Positions 18,156 to 28,434 of a stretch of 64,000 nt of DNA are shown in pieces; positions within the stretch are counted from its first letter, which is position 1, and each line of letters begins with the position of its first letter. Position numbers and translations under genes: made by a program. The stretch covers positions 1-64,000 of the forward strand of contig NZ_JAHBCL010000007.1 of assembly GCF_018390735.1 (NCBI RefSeq). Reading direction: 5' to 3'. The stretch comes from Fusibacter paucivorans. GTDB taxonomy: Bacteria > Bacillota > Clostridia > Peptostreptococcales > Acidaminobacteraceae. A model generated the notes under the pieces. That model searched no databases. It worked only from the letters and a program-made list of their open reading frames with translations, and was not told the DNA's origin.

Positions 18156-18275
18156 TAAGGAAATTGCATAATTACCTTTACTTGATCCTTCGTGGCAATA
18201 GGTTAAGTTTTTATCTTATAAAAAGAATGTCTATTGTCATGAAAGGCATAAAATTTGAATGATGCAATTTCCTCA
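18156..18275. repeat. palindromic intergenic repeat, copy 2
   Basis: 120 bp with ends TAAGGAAATTGCAT and ATGCAATTTCCTCA; the inner arms GTGGCAATAG and CTATTGTCATG also pair. Located between the divergent Cache and HD-GYP genes. Confidence 0.8.
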
Positions 18276-18391
18276 CATCCCAATGATACCCTGCGAATTG
18301 AAAAATTATCAATTCTGTAAAAAAGGTTTACAATAAAAATATTTCATATAATATAAGTAATAAGGGTTTTCATGGGCATAGGAGGTTTTAT

Positions 18392-19471
18392 ATGAGAATG
18401 ATTAGCGTTCAGGATGCCGTAGAAGGGCTGGAAGTTGCCAAACCCATTTACGATTCTAAATTATCATTATTAATCAGAGAGGGTAATGCATTAACAGATC
18501 GAACGATTGAAAAACTTAAAGCAGCAGATGTTCGTCATCTGTACATCAATGACGCGCTTTCAGATGGGATCTTTCTAGAACCCCTTATCTCTGAACAGCT
18601 TAAATTTCAAGCGATTGCTTTTATGAAAAAAATATATGAATCGCAAATGGCGGATAACCATCCCAATGATAATATACCGCAAATTACCGAAGATCAGATT
18701 CGAACACTACGAGGGATGGTTGACGATGTGTTAACAGAAATATATGCTTTTCAAGATAAAAAATATTACAGTACAGAATTTTTAGGGGCAGAAGTTTATC
18801 ATTTTGACCATGCGGTTGAGGTGATGATCCTATCGGTACTGATTGGCAGGAAACTTGGTATTGACCGTGAACGGCTCATTAAACTCGGTATGGGTGCCGT
18901 GCTTGCAGATATCGGCAAGTCGCGTGTACCACAGGAAATCTTAAATAAACGTGGAAAGCTGGATGAATACGAGTTTGCAACGATGAAAAATCATGTGGAT
19001 TACAGTTATGGCATTCTCAAGGATCTCGTGGAGCTTTCACCAATTGCCAGACAAGTGATTATGCTGCATCACGAACGCCTCGACGGGTCTGGTTATCCAA
19101 ATGGGTTTATTGATGATCAAATTCCTTTAACGGCGCGGATTGTTGCCGTATGCGACGTTTTCTGCGCCATTGTATCAGATCGTACATACAATAACCGTAT
19201 TTCTGTAGATGTTGCGATTGAAATACTAAGAGCAGCATCGCCGGTGAAACTCGATGCCGATGTTGTTCATACGCTGATTCAGATCGTTGATATCTATCCG
19301 CCGGGGACGATTGTCGAGCTGAGCGATGGTAAGATCGGCATTGTCGTAGAGAACAATGTAAATTCTGCTACGCGACCGATAGTAAGACCTGTCGATGACG
19401 AAAATACCTTGCTTGATCTTATGAAAGATTTAACACTGTTTATCAAAAAAGCGCTGCCTAAGCTCCCTTAG
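18392..19471 (+). CDS. HD-GYP domain protein with altered HD motif
   Basis: A 359-residue protein with an N-terminal domain of about 115 residues and a C-terminal HD-GYP domain, the c-di-GMP phosphodiesterase fold. HHERLDGSGYPNG (about residues 230-242) is intact, and so is the H in YHFDHAVEV. However the metal-binding His-Asp pair reads VLADIGKSRVP (about residues 169-179): His has become Ala. The enzyme may be inactive or act as a receptor. Start ATG after GGAGGT. It ends in its own terminator. Confidence 0.85.
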   Translation: MRMISVQDAVEGLEVAKPIYDSKLSLLIREGNALTDRTIEKLKAADVRHLYINDALSDGIFLEPLISEQLKFQAIAFMKKIYESQMADNHPNDNIPQITEDQIRTLRGMVDDVLTEIYAFQDKKYYSTEFLGAEVYHFDHAVEVMILSVLIGRKLGIDRERLIKLGMGAVLADIGKSRVPQEILNKRGKLDEYEFATMKNHVDYSYGILKDLVELSPIARQVIMLHHERLDGSGYPNGFIDDQIPLTARIVAVCDVFCAIVSDRTYNNRISVDVAIEILRAASPVKLDADVVHTLIQIVDIYPPGTIVELSDGKIGIVVENNVNSATRPIVRPVDDENTLLDLMKDLTLFIKKALPKLP

Positions 19472-19487
19472 GGGCGCTATTTTTTTG
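19450..19487 (+). terminator. terminator of the HD-GYP gene
   Basis: AGCGC..CCTAAG / CTTAGG..GCGCT stem with seven T; it overlaps the last codons of the gene. Confidence 0.85.
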
Positions 19488-19622
19488 CCAAAAGATGTGA
19501 TAAATTTACGCTCTTAAGCCATAATGTGTTTAGAAAAATAACAGCGTGATAAAATATGAAATGGAGCAGCAATAGAATAAAATTGTTGCGCTGGGCACGT
19601 CATTTTTAGAACCTTGAATATG

Positions 19623-19738
19623 TAAGGTAATTGTATAATGCAAAATAATCCTTTGCAGCAATATGTCTATTCTTTGAAAGAGGGAATTCGAAATATTGTA
19701 GTGAATGATCTCCTTAAGTCTATTATGCAATTTCCTTA
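19623..19738. repeat. palindromic intergenic repeat, copy 3
   Basis: 116 bp with ends TAAGGTAATTGTATAA and TTATGCAATTTCCTTA; the inner arms AGCAATATGTC and AATATTGTAGTG pair. It ends about 50 bases before glpK, inside its likely promoter region. Confidence 0.8.
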
Positions 19739-19774
19739 CTTGTTAGCTGATGCAGTAATACCTAAATTCAATAA

Positions 19775-21286
<1,512 letters not shown>

Positions 21287-21308
21287 TCCCGTTTAGAGCA
21301 TTTGTCGC

Positions 21309-21337
21309 TTTACGCGTGAAAAATCTTGTGTTATAAT
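21309..21337 (+). promoter_or_regulatory. promoter of the G3P oxidation operon
   Basis: TTTACG (21309-21314) and TATAAT (21332-21337) with a 17-base spacer; the predicted transcript starts about 170 bases before the first gene. Confidence 0.65.
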
Positions 21338-21370
21338 CAAGACATAAATGAATAGACGGCAAGAGTATGA

Positions 21371-21424
21371 GAGCCAATATAGATAAGCATAGGAGTATGT
21401 TTGTTTGTGTTGGCTTTTTTTATT
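21371..21424 (+). terminator. leader terminator / possible attenuator before the G3P oxidation operon
   Basis: Arms GAGCCAA and TTGGCTTT with partly paired interior and seven T, placed between the promoter at 21309 and the coding start at 21514. A terminator inside the leader fits control by antitermination, as GlpP does in Bacillus; GlpP itself is not in the window. Confidence 0.6.
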
Positions 21425-21425
21425 G

Positions 21426-21500
21426 AATAAAATAAGCAGTTTTCTCGTTCATATTTTTTTCGATGGTTTAGTCGCGAAAAAATGAAGTCACAGATCTTAT
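21426..21500 (+). repeat. sequence related to the 106-bp repeat at 34079
   Basis: CGATGGTTTA-GTCGCGAAAA here aligns with GGATGGTTTAACCGCGAAAA at 34079, and flanking AATAAG..AG and ATCTTATTG also align. Resemblance is partial, so common origin is likely but not proven. Confidence 0.4.
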
Positions 21501-21513
21501 TGGAGGGATTGGG

Positions 21514-22956
21514 ATGTTTGATGTAACGATTATCGGTGCTGGTGTAATTGGCGCGTCAGTTGCAAGCTATTTGAGCAAGTATCAACTGAGTGTTGTTGTA
21601 CTGGAACGCGAAAATGATGTAGCGTGCGGCACGTCAAAGGCAAATACGGGATTGGTTCATGCTGGCTACGATACACATGCCGGAACGGTAAAGGCCGCAA
21701 TGAACGTACGCGGCAATCAGATGTACGAAGCAGAATCAGAACGGCTCAAATTTCCGTTTCGAAAGATTGGATCACTTGTTGTCGCACTGAATGATGAAGA
21801 ATACGAAGTTGTGGAATCACTTTTTGAAAATGGGAAAATTCTAGGGATAGAAGGGTTAGAAATCCTAGACGGCAATGCGGTTAAAGCGATGGAACCATCC
21901 ATTACAGCAGAACCAGTGGGTGCACTCTATGCGCCATCTGCCGGCATTACAGAGCCTTGGGAAGTGACGATGGCCTATATGGAACACGCGATGGACAACG
22001 GCGTTGCGCTTAAACTCAATTATACCGTTTCGCAGATCCAAAAGACATCAGACGGTTTTCTAATCAACGACGAAATTGAGACCAAGCTGATTGTCAACTG
22101 CGCCGGTGTCCACGCAGATGATCTCTATGGTATGGTAACGGAGACGCCTGAATTTAAAATCATCCCCCGAAGAGGTCAGTACTACTTGTTGGATAAAGAA
22201 ACTGAGGGATTTGTCAATCATACGATTTTCCCAACGCCGACTAAAATGGGCAAGGGCATTGTCGTCGCACCGACGATTGACGGCAATATACTCGTTGGAC
22301 CGGATTCAGAAGATCTGCCGCAATCCATGAAAGAAGCGACGGAAACGACGCGGGAAAACCTAATGGCACTTAAAGAAAATGCAGCACATATGTGCGGTAA
22401 TATTCCTTTCCATTTGAATATTACAAATTTTTCCGGCATGCGCGCAGAGCCGGATACGGGCGATTTCATTATTGAAATGTCTAAGGTAGATGGTTTTGTC
22501 AATGTCGCCGGTATTAAATCGCCGGGACTGTCTTCAGCGCCGGCCATTGCCGAGCGCGTCGAAGGCATTGTCAAACAGGCTTTTGTCTCTTTGATGCCAA
22601 ATGAGGACTATGTTGATACCCGTAGAGAACGTATTAAATTTAATCATCTGGACGAAGCAGCCCAAGCGGCGTTAATGCGTAAAGATCCCCGCTATGGTCG
22701 AATTATCTGCCGGTGTGAAATGATTACCGAAGGTGAAATTGTCGATGCGATTCATCGCAATTGCGGCGGCAGAACGCTAAATGGCATTAAACGCAGGGTT
22801 AGACCCGGTGCAGGCAGATGTCAGGGCGGTTTTTGCGGACCGCGCGTGATGGAAATTCTATCGCGTGAACTCGATTTGCCGCTGACGGCAATTGTTCAGG
22901 AAGGCAAAGATGCGTATATTCTCACAAAAGAAACCAAAGTGGAGGAGGAGGCGTAA
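21514..22956 (+). CDS. GlpA-like FAD oxidoreductase with BFD-type [2Fe-2S] domain
   Basis: A 480-residue flavoprotein. Residues 1-370 form a DAO-type domain (IIGAGVIGASVASYLSKY and ERENDVACGTSKANTGLVHAGYD near the N-terminus) that oxidises glycerol 3-phosphate to dihydroxyacetone phosphate in related anaerobes. The C-terminus is a BFD-like domain with CRCE (about 396-399) and CQGGFCGP (about 429-436), giving the four cysteines of a [2Fe-2S] site. Start ATG after GGAGG. It ends one base into the next gene, so the three genes are one operon. Confidence 0.9.
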   Translation: MFDVTIIGAGVIGASVASYLSKYQLSVVVLERENDVACGTSKANTGLVHAGYDTHAGTVKAAMNVRGNQMYEAESERLKFPFRKIGSLVVALNDEEYEVVESLFENGKILGIEGLEILDGNAVKAMEPSITAEPVGALYAPSAGITEPWEVTMAYMEHAMDNGVALKLNYTVSQIQKTSDGFLINDEIETKLIVNCAGVHADDLYGMVTETPEFKIIPRRGQYYLLDKETEGFVNHTIFPTPTKMGKGIVVAPTIDGNILVGPDSEDLPQSMKEATETTRENLMALKENAAHMCGNIPFHLNITNFSGMRAEPDTGDFIIEMSKVDGFVNVAGIKSPGLSSAPAIAERVEGIVKQAFVSLMPNEDYVDTRRERIKFNHLDEAAQAALMRKDPRYGRIICRCEMITEGEIVDAIHRNCGGRTLNGIKRRVRPGAGRCQGGFCGPRVMEILSRELDLPLTAIVQEGKDAYILTKETKVEEEA

Positions 22957-24203
22957 TGAGTGCATATGATTTAGTGGTAATCGGCGGCGGACCGGCAGGT
23001 CTTGCGGCGGCGGTAGAAGCGTATGACAATGGTGTTGAAAGTATTCTCATCATCGAGCGTGACCGCGAACTCGGCGGCATTCTCATGCAGTGTATTCACA
23101 ATGGTTTTGGTCTGCATCATTTTAAGGAAGAATTGACGGGGCCAGCCTATGCAGAGCGGTTTATTAATATGCTTAAAGCAAAGGGCATTGACTATAAAAT
23201 TGATACAATGGTGGCAGAAATGACAAAAGACAAGCGCATTAAGACCATGAGTGCAACAGATGGCATCACATGGGTTCAAGCAAAAGCTATCATATTAGCC
23301 ATGGGGTGCCGTGAGCGAACAAGGGGTGCGATTAGTATTCCGGGTTCAAGACCGGCCGGTGTTTTTACAGCGGGCACAGCACAGCGCTATATTAACATGG
23401 AAGGTTACATGGTTGGTGAACGCGTTTTCATACTGGGTTCAGGCGATATTGGATTGATTATGGCAAGGCGCATGACACTGGAAGGTGCCAAGGTATTAGG
23501 TGTAGCAGAGATTATGCCGCATTCTAACGGTTTGACGCGAAATATTGTACAGTGCCTCGATGACTTTGAAATACCGCTTTATCTGAGCCACACTATTGTA
23601 GAGATTAGAGGCAAGGATCGCCTATCGGGCATTACCATCGCCCAAGTAGATGAAAAAATGCAGCCAATCGAAGGGACAGAAAAAGTAATTGAATGTGATA
23701 CACTGCTTCTATCAGTAGGGCTGATCCCTGAGAATGAAATATCAAGGGCGCTTGGTGTTGTCATAGATCCTCGCACGAAGGGGCCTCTTGTGAATCAATA
23801 CATGGAAACGAGCCTTGAGGGTGTATTTGCCTGCGGCAATGTTGTTCACGTTCATGATCTCGTGGATTACGTCACAGAAGAGAGTATTCGTGCCGGCAGA
23901 AATGCAGCTGCTTTTATTAAGGGGCGTCAGTTTAAAGCAGTCGAAACTTATACGATGACGGCACCCGGAGAAGGCATTGGTTATATTGTGCCGCAGGAAA
24001 TCTGTGAACAAAGTACAGATGATACGGTGACGCTGTTGTTCAGAGTTAAGAAGACCTATAAAAATGCACGTATCAATGTGTTGGGCGATGGTGAAAAAAT
24101 AAAGTCAATAAAGAAACTGCATTTAGCACCGAGTGAAATGGAACGTGTTGACTTGAAACTTGAAAAGGCCTATCAGCAGCTAACCGTAGAAGTGGAGGCG
24201 TAA
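22956..24203 (+). CDS. GlpB-like NAD(P)/FAD-dependent oxidoreductase
   Basis: A 415-residue two-dinucleotide-binding flavoprotein: VVIGGGPAGLAAAVEAYDNG at the N-terminus binds FAD, and FILGSGDIGLIMARRMTLEG (about residues 155-174) is the second Rossmann site. A CGNV..VHDLVDYVTEES segment near 290 is the FAD-closing motif. Clostridial operons regularly pair this protein with the GlpA-like and DUF1667 proteins as an anaerobic glycerol-3-phosphate dehydrogenase; the electron acceptor is not evident. Its ATG overlaps the stop of the preceding gene. Confidence 0.88.
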   Translation: MSAYDLVVIGGGPAGLAAAVEAYDNGVESILIIERDRELGGILMQCIHNGFGLHHFKEELTGPAYAERFINMLKAKGIDYKIDTMVAEMTKDKRIKTMSATDGITWVQAKAIILAMGCRERTRGAISIPGSRPAGVFTAGTAQRYINMEGYMVGERVFILGSGDIGLIMARRMTLEGAKVLGVAEIMPHSNGLTRNIVQCLDDFEIPLYLSHTIVEIRGKDRLSGITIAQVDEKMQPIEGTEKVIECDTLLLSVGLIPENEISRALGVVIDPRTKGPLVNQYMETSLEGVFACGNVVHVHDLVDYVTEESIRAGRNAAAFIKGRQFKAVETYTMTAPGEGIGYIVPQEICEQSTDDTVTLLFRVKKTYKNARINVLGDGEKIKSIKKLHLAPSEMERVDLKLEKAYQQLTVEVEA

Positions 24204-24204
24204 A

Positions 24205-24555
24205 ATGAAACAAATGATTTGCATCGTCTGTCCAAAAGGCTGCCATCTGACGGTGACACCATCGGGAGACACCTTCAAAGTCAGTGGCAATGAATGCCCA
24301 AGGGGTGAAAAATACGCAATTGAGGAAATGACTTGTCCTAAGCGAATGGTGCCGTCAACTGTGCGCATCGAAGGCGGTTTACTGCATCGTCTGCCGGTCA
24401 TTACGGATCAGCCTATTGAAAAAAAATATATAGGCGATCTTATGAAGGCGCTGAATGGTGTGACGGTGAAAGCACCAATACAACAAGGGGAGATTATCCT
24501 CGAAAATATTTTCGATACAAAGGTCAACATCGTTGCGTCGAGATCGATGATGTAA
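24205..24555 (+). CDS. DUF1667 protein of the G3P dehydrogenase operon
   Basis: A 116-residue protein with cysteines in CIVCPKGCHLTV (about residues 5-16), ECPRGEKYA (about 30-38) and TCPKRMV, the DUF1667 pattern that suggests a metal or Fe-S site. It follows the GlpB-like gene by one base. In function it occupies the place of GlpC in the enterobacterial complex, but it lacks transmembrane segments. A terminator follows 11 bases later. Confidence 0.88.
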   Translation: MKQMICIVCPKGCHLTVTPSGDTFKVSGNECPRGEKYAIEEMTCPKRMVPSTVRIEGGLLHRLPVITDQPIEKKYIGDLMKALNGVTVKAPIQQGEIILENIFDTKVNIVASRSMM

Positions 24556-24566
24556 AACCTTTGCAT

Positions 24567-24612
24567 AGAGCCGGCCTATATAACCCTCACTAATATATGC
24601 CGGCTCTTTTTA
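24567..24612 (+). terminator. terminator of the G3P oxidation operon
   Basis: AGAGCCGGC / GCCGGCTCT stem with inner TATAT/ATATA and five T. The 270 bases after it show nothing until the glmS promoter. Confidence 0.9.
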
Positions 24613-24859
24613 TGGCTTTGATTGTATTGATAGATTGGCAATTGTTTGAAAGTAGCTATAAGGCATATAAAAGGGTGCGTGTAACACGGTGACAAAGCCG
24701 CTGATGAATACGTTTGGCATGCGTGTGATGTGATGTGTTTTTAATAAAGGGTATCCTTTTATTAGATGGCATGATTCTGGGTTTGAGATCAGTGGACGTG
24801 TGATTAATCGCCGCGACAGTAGAAAGTGATTACTTGTGACAACGTTGAAGGGTTAAATG

Positions 24860-24888
24860 TTGTGATGAAAATCGCATTATGTTATAAT
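24860..24888 (+). promoter_or_regulatory. promoter of the glmS ribozyme transcript
   Basis: TTGTGA (24860-24865) and TATAAT (24883-24888) with a 17-base spacer, about 45 bases before the ribozyme cleavage site. Confidence 0.65.
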
Positions 24889-24921
24889 AATTGGGAGAAG
24901 AAAGGAGGAACATACGTAAAA

Positions 24922-25078
24922 TTGCATACAAGCGCCAGAACTGATGTAGATCAGTTGACGAGGGCGGGGTTAATCGAAGTTTTCGGCGGGTGCCCCGCGG
25001 TGTAATCGACACCGTCAGATATCGGACAAACCACGAGAGTGATCACGTGAACAAACCCGATAGGTCGATTCATGCTAT
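24922..25078 (+). ncRNA. glmS ribozyme (glucosamine-6-phosphate-activated)
   Basis: The conserved core is clear: AGCGCCAGAACT (24931-24942) pairs onward with AGTTGACGAGG, followed by a TTAATCGAAG..TTCGGCGGGTGCCCC segment and CGCGGTG..CACCG, all as in the Rfam glmS family. Self-cleavage is expected between A24931 and G24932 when GlcN6P is bound, leading to mRNA decay. glmS itself starts at 25382, about 300 bases later, further than usual, with a terminator and a palindromic repeat between. Confidence 0.93.
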
Positions 25079-25095
25079 AAGTGCGTCTAAAAACA

Positions 25096-25121
25096 GACAC
25101 CAGAAGATAGGTGTTTTTTTT
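25096..25121 (+). terminator. terminator-like hairpin between ribozyme and glmS
   Basis: ACACC / GGTGT stem with an 8-base loop and eight T. The stem is short, so termination may be partial. Confidence 0.5.
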
Positions 25122-25140
25122 ATTTTTTGAAATCGATTGA

Positions 25141-25231
25141 AAGGAAAGCATGCATCATTGAAAGTTTCTGATAAATTGTCTAAATTTATCTCGATAGGCA
25201 AATAAGGAAACTTGAGTGATGCAATTTTCTA
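25141..25231. repeat. palindromic intergenic repeat, copy 5 (short)
   Basis: About 90 bp with arms GGAAAGCATGCATCATTGAAAG and GAGTGATGCAATTTTCT; this copy lacks part of the central region. It lies in the leader of glmS. No other structure was recognised up to the start codon. Confidence 0.6.
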
Positions 25232-25381
25232 AAAGATTAGGGCGGACACCCCAAGCAAATAGAATCAAAGCACGTTTGAAGTGATCAATGAGGCAAGATC
25301 AACATTAAAGACTAAAGATAAATCAATACTGAAAAAAGCTGGCCATTAATAAAGCTGCCAGTCTAATAAGGAGAAAATAAT

Positions 25382-27208
25382 ATGTGCGGTATCGTAGGTT
25401 ATATAGGAGAACAAAAAGCAATTCCATTTCTAATAGAAGGCCTGTCAAAACTTGAATACAGAGGTTATGATTCCGCTGGAATCGCGATTAATGTCAACCA
25501 TGAACTTCAAGTATTTAAAAAGAAAGGTCGATTAAAAAATTTAGAAGATCAATTGGACTTTTCGCTTGAGACCGTGGTTGGAATCGGTCACACCAGATGG
25601 GCGACGCACGGTGCGCCATCAGACGAAAATGCGCATCCCCATTACAATATGGAAAAGACCATAGCGGTTATTCACAATGGGATTATTGAGAACTATATGG
25701 AAATCAAGGAATGGCTCATTGAGTCTTACGGCATTGCATTTGCTTCAGAAACGGATACTGAGGTAATTGTCCACCTGATCGATCATTACTATGAAGGCGA
25801 TTTGCTGGAAGCGGTTAAAAAGGCAGTCGACCGTATGGAAGGCGCCTATGCGATTGGCGTTATTGCCAAGGATGAGCCAGATCGTTTGGTCGCTGTTAGA
25901 AAAGACAGTCCGTTGATCGTAGGACTGGGTGAGAACGAGAACTTTATCGCATCAGATATTCCGGCATTGCTTAAGTACACGCGAAAGATGCTGCTCATTG
26001 AAAACGATGAAATCGTTGACCTCCACAAAGATAATGTCACCATTTATGATGACCTTGGCCAAGTGGTCAAACGAGATATTTTTGAAGTGACGTGGGATAT
26101 TGACGCGGCAGAAAAAGAAGGCTACGAACACTTTACCCTAAAAGAAATTTATGAACAGCCAAAAGGCGTTAAAGATACGGTAACGAGACGGATTGATGCA
26201 TCCGGTGATCTTAAGCTGGAAGGGCTGCAAATAACGAAGGAAGATTTAGCGGCGATTAATCGTATTTACATCGTTGCCTGCGGAACAGCTTATCATGCAG
26301 GGCTCGTAGGCAGACGTGCGATTGAAAAATTCGCGGGTATTCCAGTTGAATGTGATGTTGCCTCTGAGTTTCGCTATCGCGATCCGTTTATTGATGCGCA
26401 TACGCTCTTCATTGCCGTATCACAGTCCGGAGAAACATTGGATACGCTGCAATCTATAAGAGAGGCAAAGCGTAAAGGTGCTAGAGTTCTCAGTATTGTC
26501 AATGTCGTCGGCAGTTCTGTATCGCGTGAATCTGATGACGTCTTCTATACTTGGGCAGGGCCTGAAATCGGCGTGGCGTCGACAAAAGCCTATACGACGC
26601 AGTTAACGGCGTTCTATCTCATTGCGTTGTATTTTGCGAAATTGAATGGGTATACAACTGATTCATATCGCCATGAAATTTTAAAGGAACTGCTCAAAAT
26701 GCCGACGATGATCCAAAGTGTACTCGATAAGACCGAAGACATCCAGAAGCTGGCCGCAGCACAGTTTAACAATGAAAAAGTATTTTTTATGGGCCGCGGC
26801 GTTGATTGTGATCTCGCCTTTGAGGGTTCACTGAAGTTAAAAGAAATTTCGTATATCAATTCATTTGCCATTGCGGCAGGTGAGCTGAAACACGGTACGA
26901 TTGCCTTAATTGAAGAAGGTACCTTCGTCATTGCCGTTGCGACGCAAGATAGGCTGTACGATAAAATGCTTTCAAACATTAAGGAAGTCAAAGCGCGCGG
27001 TGCACATGTCTTTGCCATTGCACAGGAAGGCAATACGGAAATTCAGAAGACAGCAGACGAGGTCTTCTATATTCCAAAGACCATGGACGAACTGGCTGCG
27101 ATTACAGCGATTATCCCACTCCAGCTCTTTGCTTATTATGTATCGCTTGCCAGAGGCAATGATGTCGACAAACCGAGAAATTTGGCGAAATCGGTGACAG
27201 TTGAGTAG
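25382..27208 (+). CDS. glmS: glutamine-fructose-6-phosphate aminotransferase GlmS
   Basis: A 608-residue enzyme making glucosamine-6-phosphate from fructose-6-phosphate and glutamine, the first step to UDP-GlcNAc. The N-terminal nucleophile Cys2 (MCGIVGYIG) and the class II amidotransferase domain occupy residues 1-220; two SIS isomerase domains follow (CGTAYHAG, SQSGETLDTL), ending with the typical KPRNLAKSVTVE. Start ATG after AAGGAG. It is controlled by the ribozyme at 24922 and supplies the substrate of GlmM encoded at 13902. Confidence 0.98.
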   Translation: MCGIVGYIGEQKAIPFLIEGLSKLEYRGYDSAGIAINVNHELQVFKKKGRLKNLEDQLDFSLETVVGIGHTRWATHGAPSDENAHPHYNMEKTIAVIHNGIIENYMEIKEWLIESYGIAFASETDTEVIVHLIDHYYEGDLLEAVKKAVDRMEGAYAIGVIAKDEPDRLVAVRKDSPLIVGLGENENFIASDIPALLKYTRKMLLIENDEIVDLHKDNVTIYDDLGQVVKRDIFEVTWDIDAAEKEGYEHFTLKEIYEQPKGVKDTVTRRIDASGDLKLEGLQITKEDLAAINRIYIVACGTAYHAGLVGRRAIEKFAGIPVECDVASEFRYRDPFIDAHTLFIAVSQSGETLDTLQSIREAKRKGARVLSIVNVVGSSVSRESDDVFYTWAGPEIGVASTKAYTTQLTAFYLIALYFAKLNGYTTDSYRHEILKELLKMPTMIQSVLDKTEDIQKLAAAQFNNEKVFFMGRGVDCDLAFEGSLKLKEISYINSFAIAAGELKHGTIALIEEGTFVIAVATQDRLYDKMLSNIKEVKARGAHVFAIAQEGNTEIQKTADEVFYIPKTMDELAAITAIIPLQLFAYYVSLARGNDVDKPRNLAKSVTVE

Positions 27209-27246
27209 TTTGAGCATTTAAATGACTATTAAAATGACCATTATAA

Positions 27247-27282
27247 ATGGCCGCGTCAGTCAATAATACCTGATGCGGCCAT
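27247..27282. terminator. bidirectional hairpin between glmS and the hydrolase
   Basis: ATGGCCGC..TCAG / CTGA..GCGGCCAT stem between convergent genes; T-richness on either side is modest. Confidence 0.65.
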
Positions 27283-27299
27283 TCGTCATTGTAAAAACA

Positions 27300-28115
27300 C
27301 TATAAGCTTTGTTTGAGAATAAAACCTGCCAGCAGTGATCTTAATACATCAGGTTTTTCAAAGATGGCGACGTGACCGCAATCGGGCAGCAGAGCGAATT
27401 CAGCCCCCTTGATTTTATCAGCGAGAATGCGGGAAAAAGCCGGGCGTTTGAGCAAATCTTCTTCACCGCAGATAATAAGTGATGGGCAGCCGATCTGAGA
27501 TAGTTCATCTGTGAAATCGGCATCTTTTAAAAATGTATCATAAAGTATTTTCTGTCCAGTGAAGTAGTCTTTAGGAACTTTATTCAGCGCTTTGGCACGT
27601 TCTTCAAGCATGGATTTATTCTCTTTGATAAAAGTGGGACCATAGATACTAGGCAGCATGCCCCAAAAAAATTTTTCGCCATCATCTAAATCACATAACA
27701 TTGACCAGCTGTCGAGAAAAGTCTTCATAACGGCGTCAATTTCTGAGACAGAGTCAATAATGGCAATGGATTCTGTCATTTCAGGGTATTGAATGGCAAA
27801 CTTCATGGCGATTTCACCGCCGTACGACGTGCCGATAATATGTACTTTTTGAACGTCTAGGTATTGAAGAAGTGCATAAGCTTCTTCACAATGAGATTGA
27901 AAGGTATAGGGGCCTTCGGGTTTGTCTGATTTTAATTGACCCTTAAAATCGTGCAGAATAATCCGGTAGCCTAGTTTTTCAAAGATTGGCCATAATGCAT
28001 CCCAACTGCTGGTAGAAGCCATGACGCCATTAAAAAAAGCAATGGTTCGATCAGACGAGGTATCCCCTTTAACTTCATAATAGAGTGAAAGATTTTCATT
28101 TTTAAAAATTGACAT
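27300..28115 (-). CDS. alpha/beta hydrolase
   Basis: A 271-residue alpha/beta-hydrolase fold protein. The nucleophile elbow GTSYGGE (about residues 95-101), an acid in ICGEEDLL (about 216-223) and the His of DCGHVAIFEKPD (about 245-256) make a likely Ser-Asp/Glu-His triad; an oxyanion segment FFNGVMAS lies near residue 28. Similar proteins include 3-oxoadipate enol-lactonase-like and general esterases, so the substrate is open. ATG start after AAGGAGG. A 7-bp dyad ACGATGC / GCATCGT lies upstream at 28159-28182. Confidence 0.8.
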   Translation of the reverse strand: MSIFKNENLSLYYEVKGDTSSDRTIAFFNGVMASTSSWDALWPIFEKLGYRIILHDFKGQLKSDKPEGPYTFQSHCEEAYALLQYLDVQKVHIIGTSYGGEIAMKFAIQYPEMTESIAIIDSVSEIDAVMKTFLDSWSMLCDLDDGEKFFWGMLPSIYGPTFIKENKSMLEERAKALNKVPKDYFTGQKILYDTFLKDADFTDELSQIGCPSLIICGEEDLLKRPAFSRILADKIKGAEFALLPDCGHVAIFEKPDVLRSLLAGFILKQSL

Positions 28116-28310
28116 ATTTTCCTCCTTGATTCCATTCTTAACTTTATAGATTGCAATTACGATGCCAAAACAACCGCATCGTACCCGTTATTAAATGAGG
28201 TTATTGCATGACTATAAAAAGAACCATCATCATGATAACATCGGATTGGTGTCATATTAATGAACACAGTGTACAAAAATAGAACACAAGAAAGACGGTT
28301 GAATGCGCCT

Positions 28311-28338
28311 TTGAATCAAAGCTGGTTATTGTTATAAT
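28311..28338 (+). promoter_or_regulatory. promoter of the 28435 cluster
   Basis: TTGAAT (28311-28316) and TATAAT (28333-28338) with a 16-base spacer. The rest of the 320-base divergent region shows only the hairpin at 28361 and a small dyad at 28159. Confidence 0.5.
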
Positions 28339-28360
28339 GAAATATACGATGATTCATGAT

Positions 28361-28389
28361 GCTAGCGACAGTAATAGAGTGTCGCTAGC
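28361..28389 (+). other. leader hairpin before the 28435 gene
   Basis: GCTAGCGACA and TGTCGCTAGC form a perfect 10-bp stem with a 9-base loop in the predicted 5' leader. No T run follows, so it is not a terminator; it could be an operator or an mRNA-stabilising structure. Confidence 0.5.
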
Positions 28390-28434
28390 CAAAAGCTAAT
28401 GAAAACATTTAAATAGGAGAAAACGGAGGGCAAC

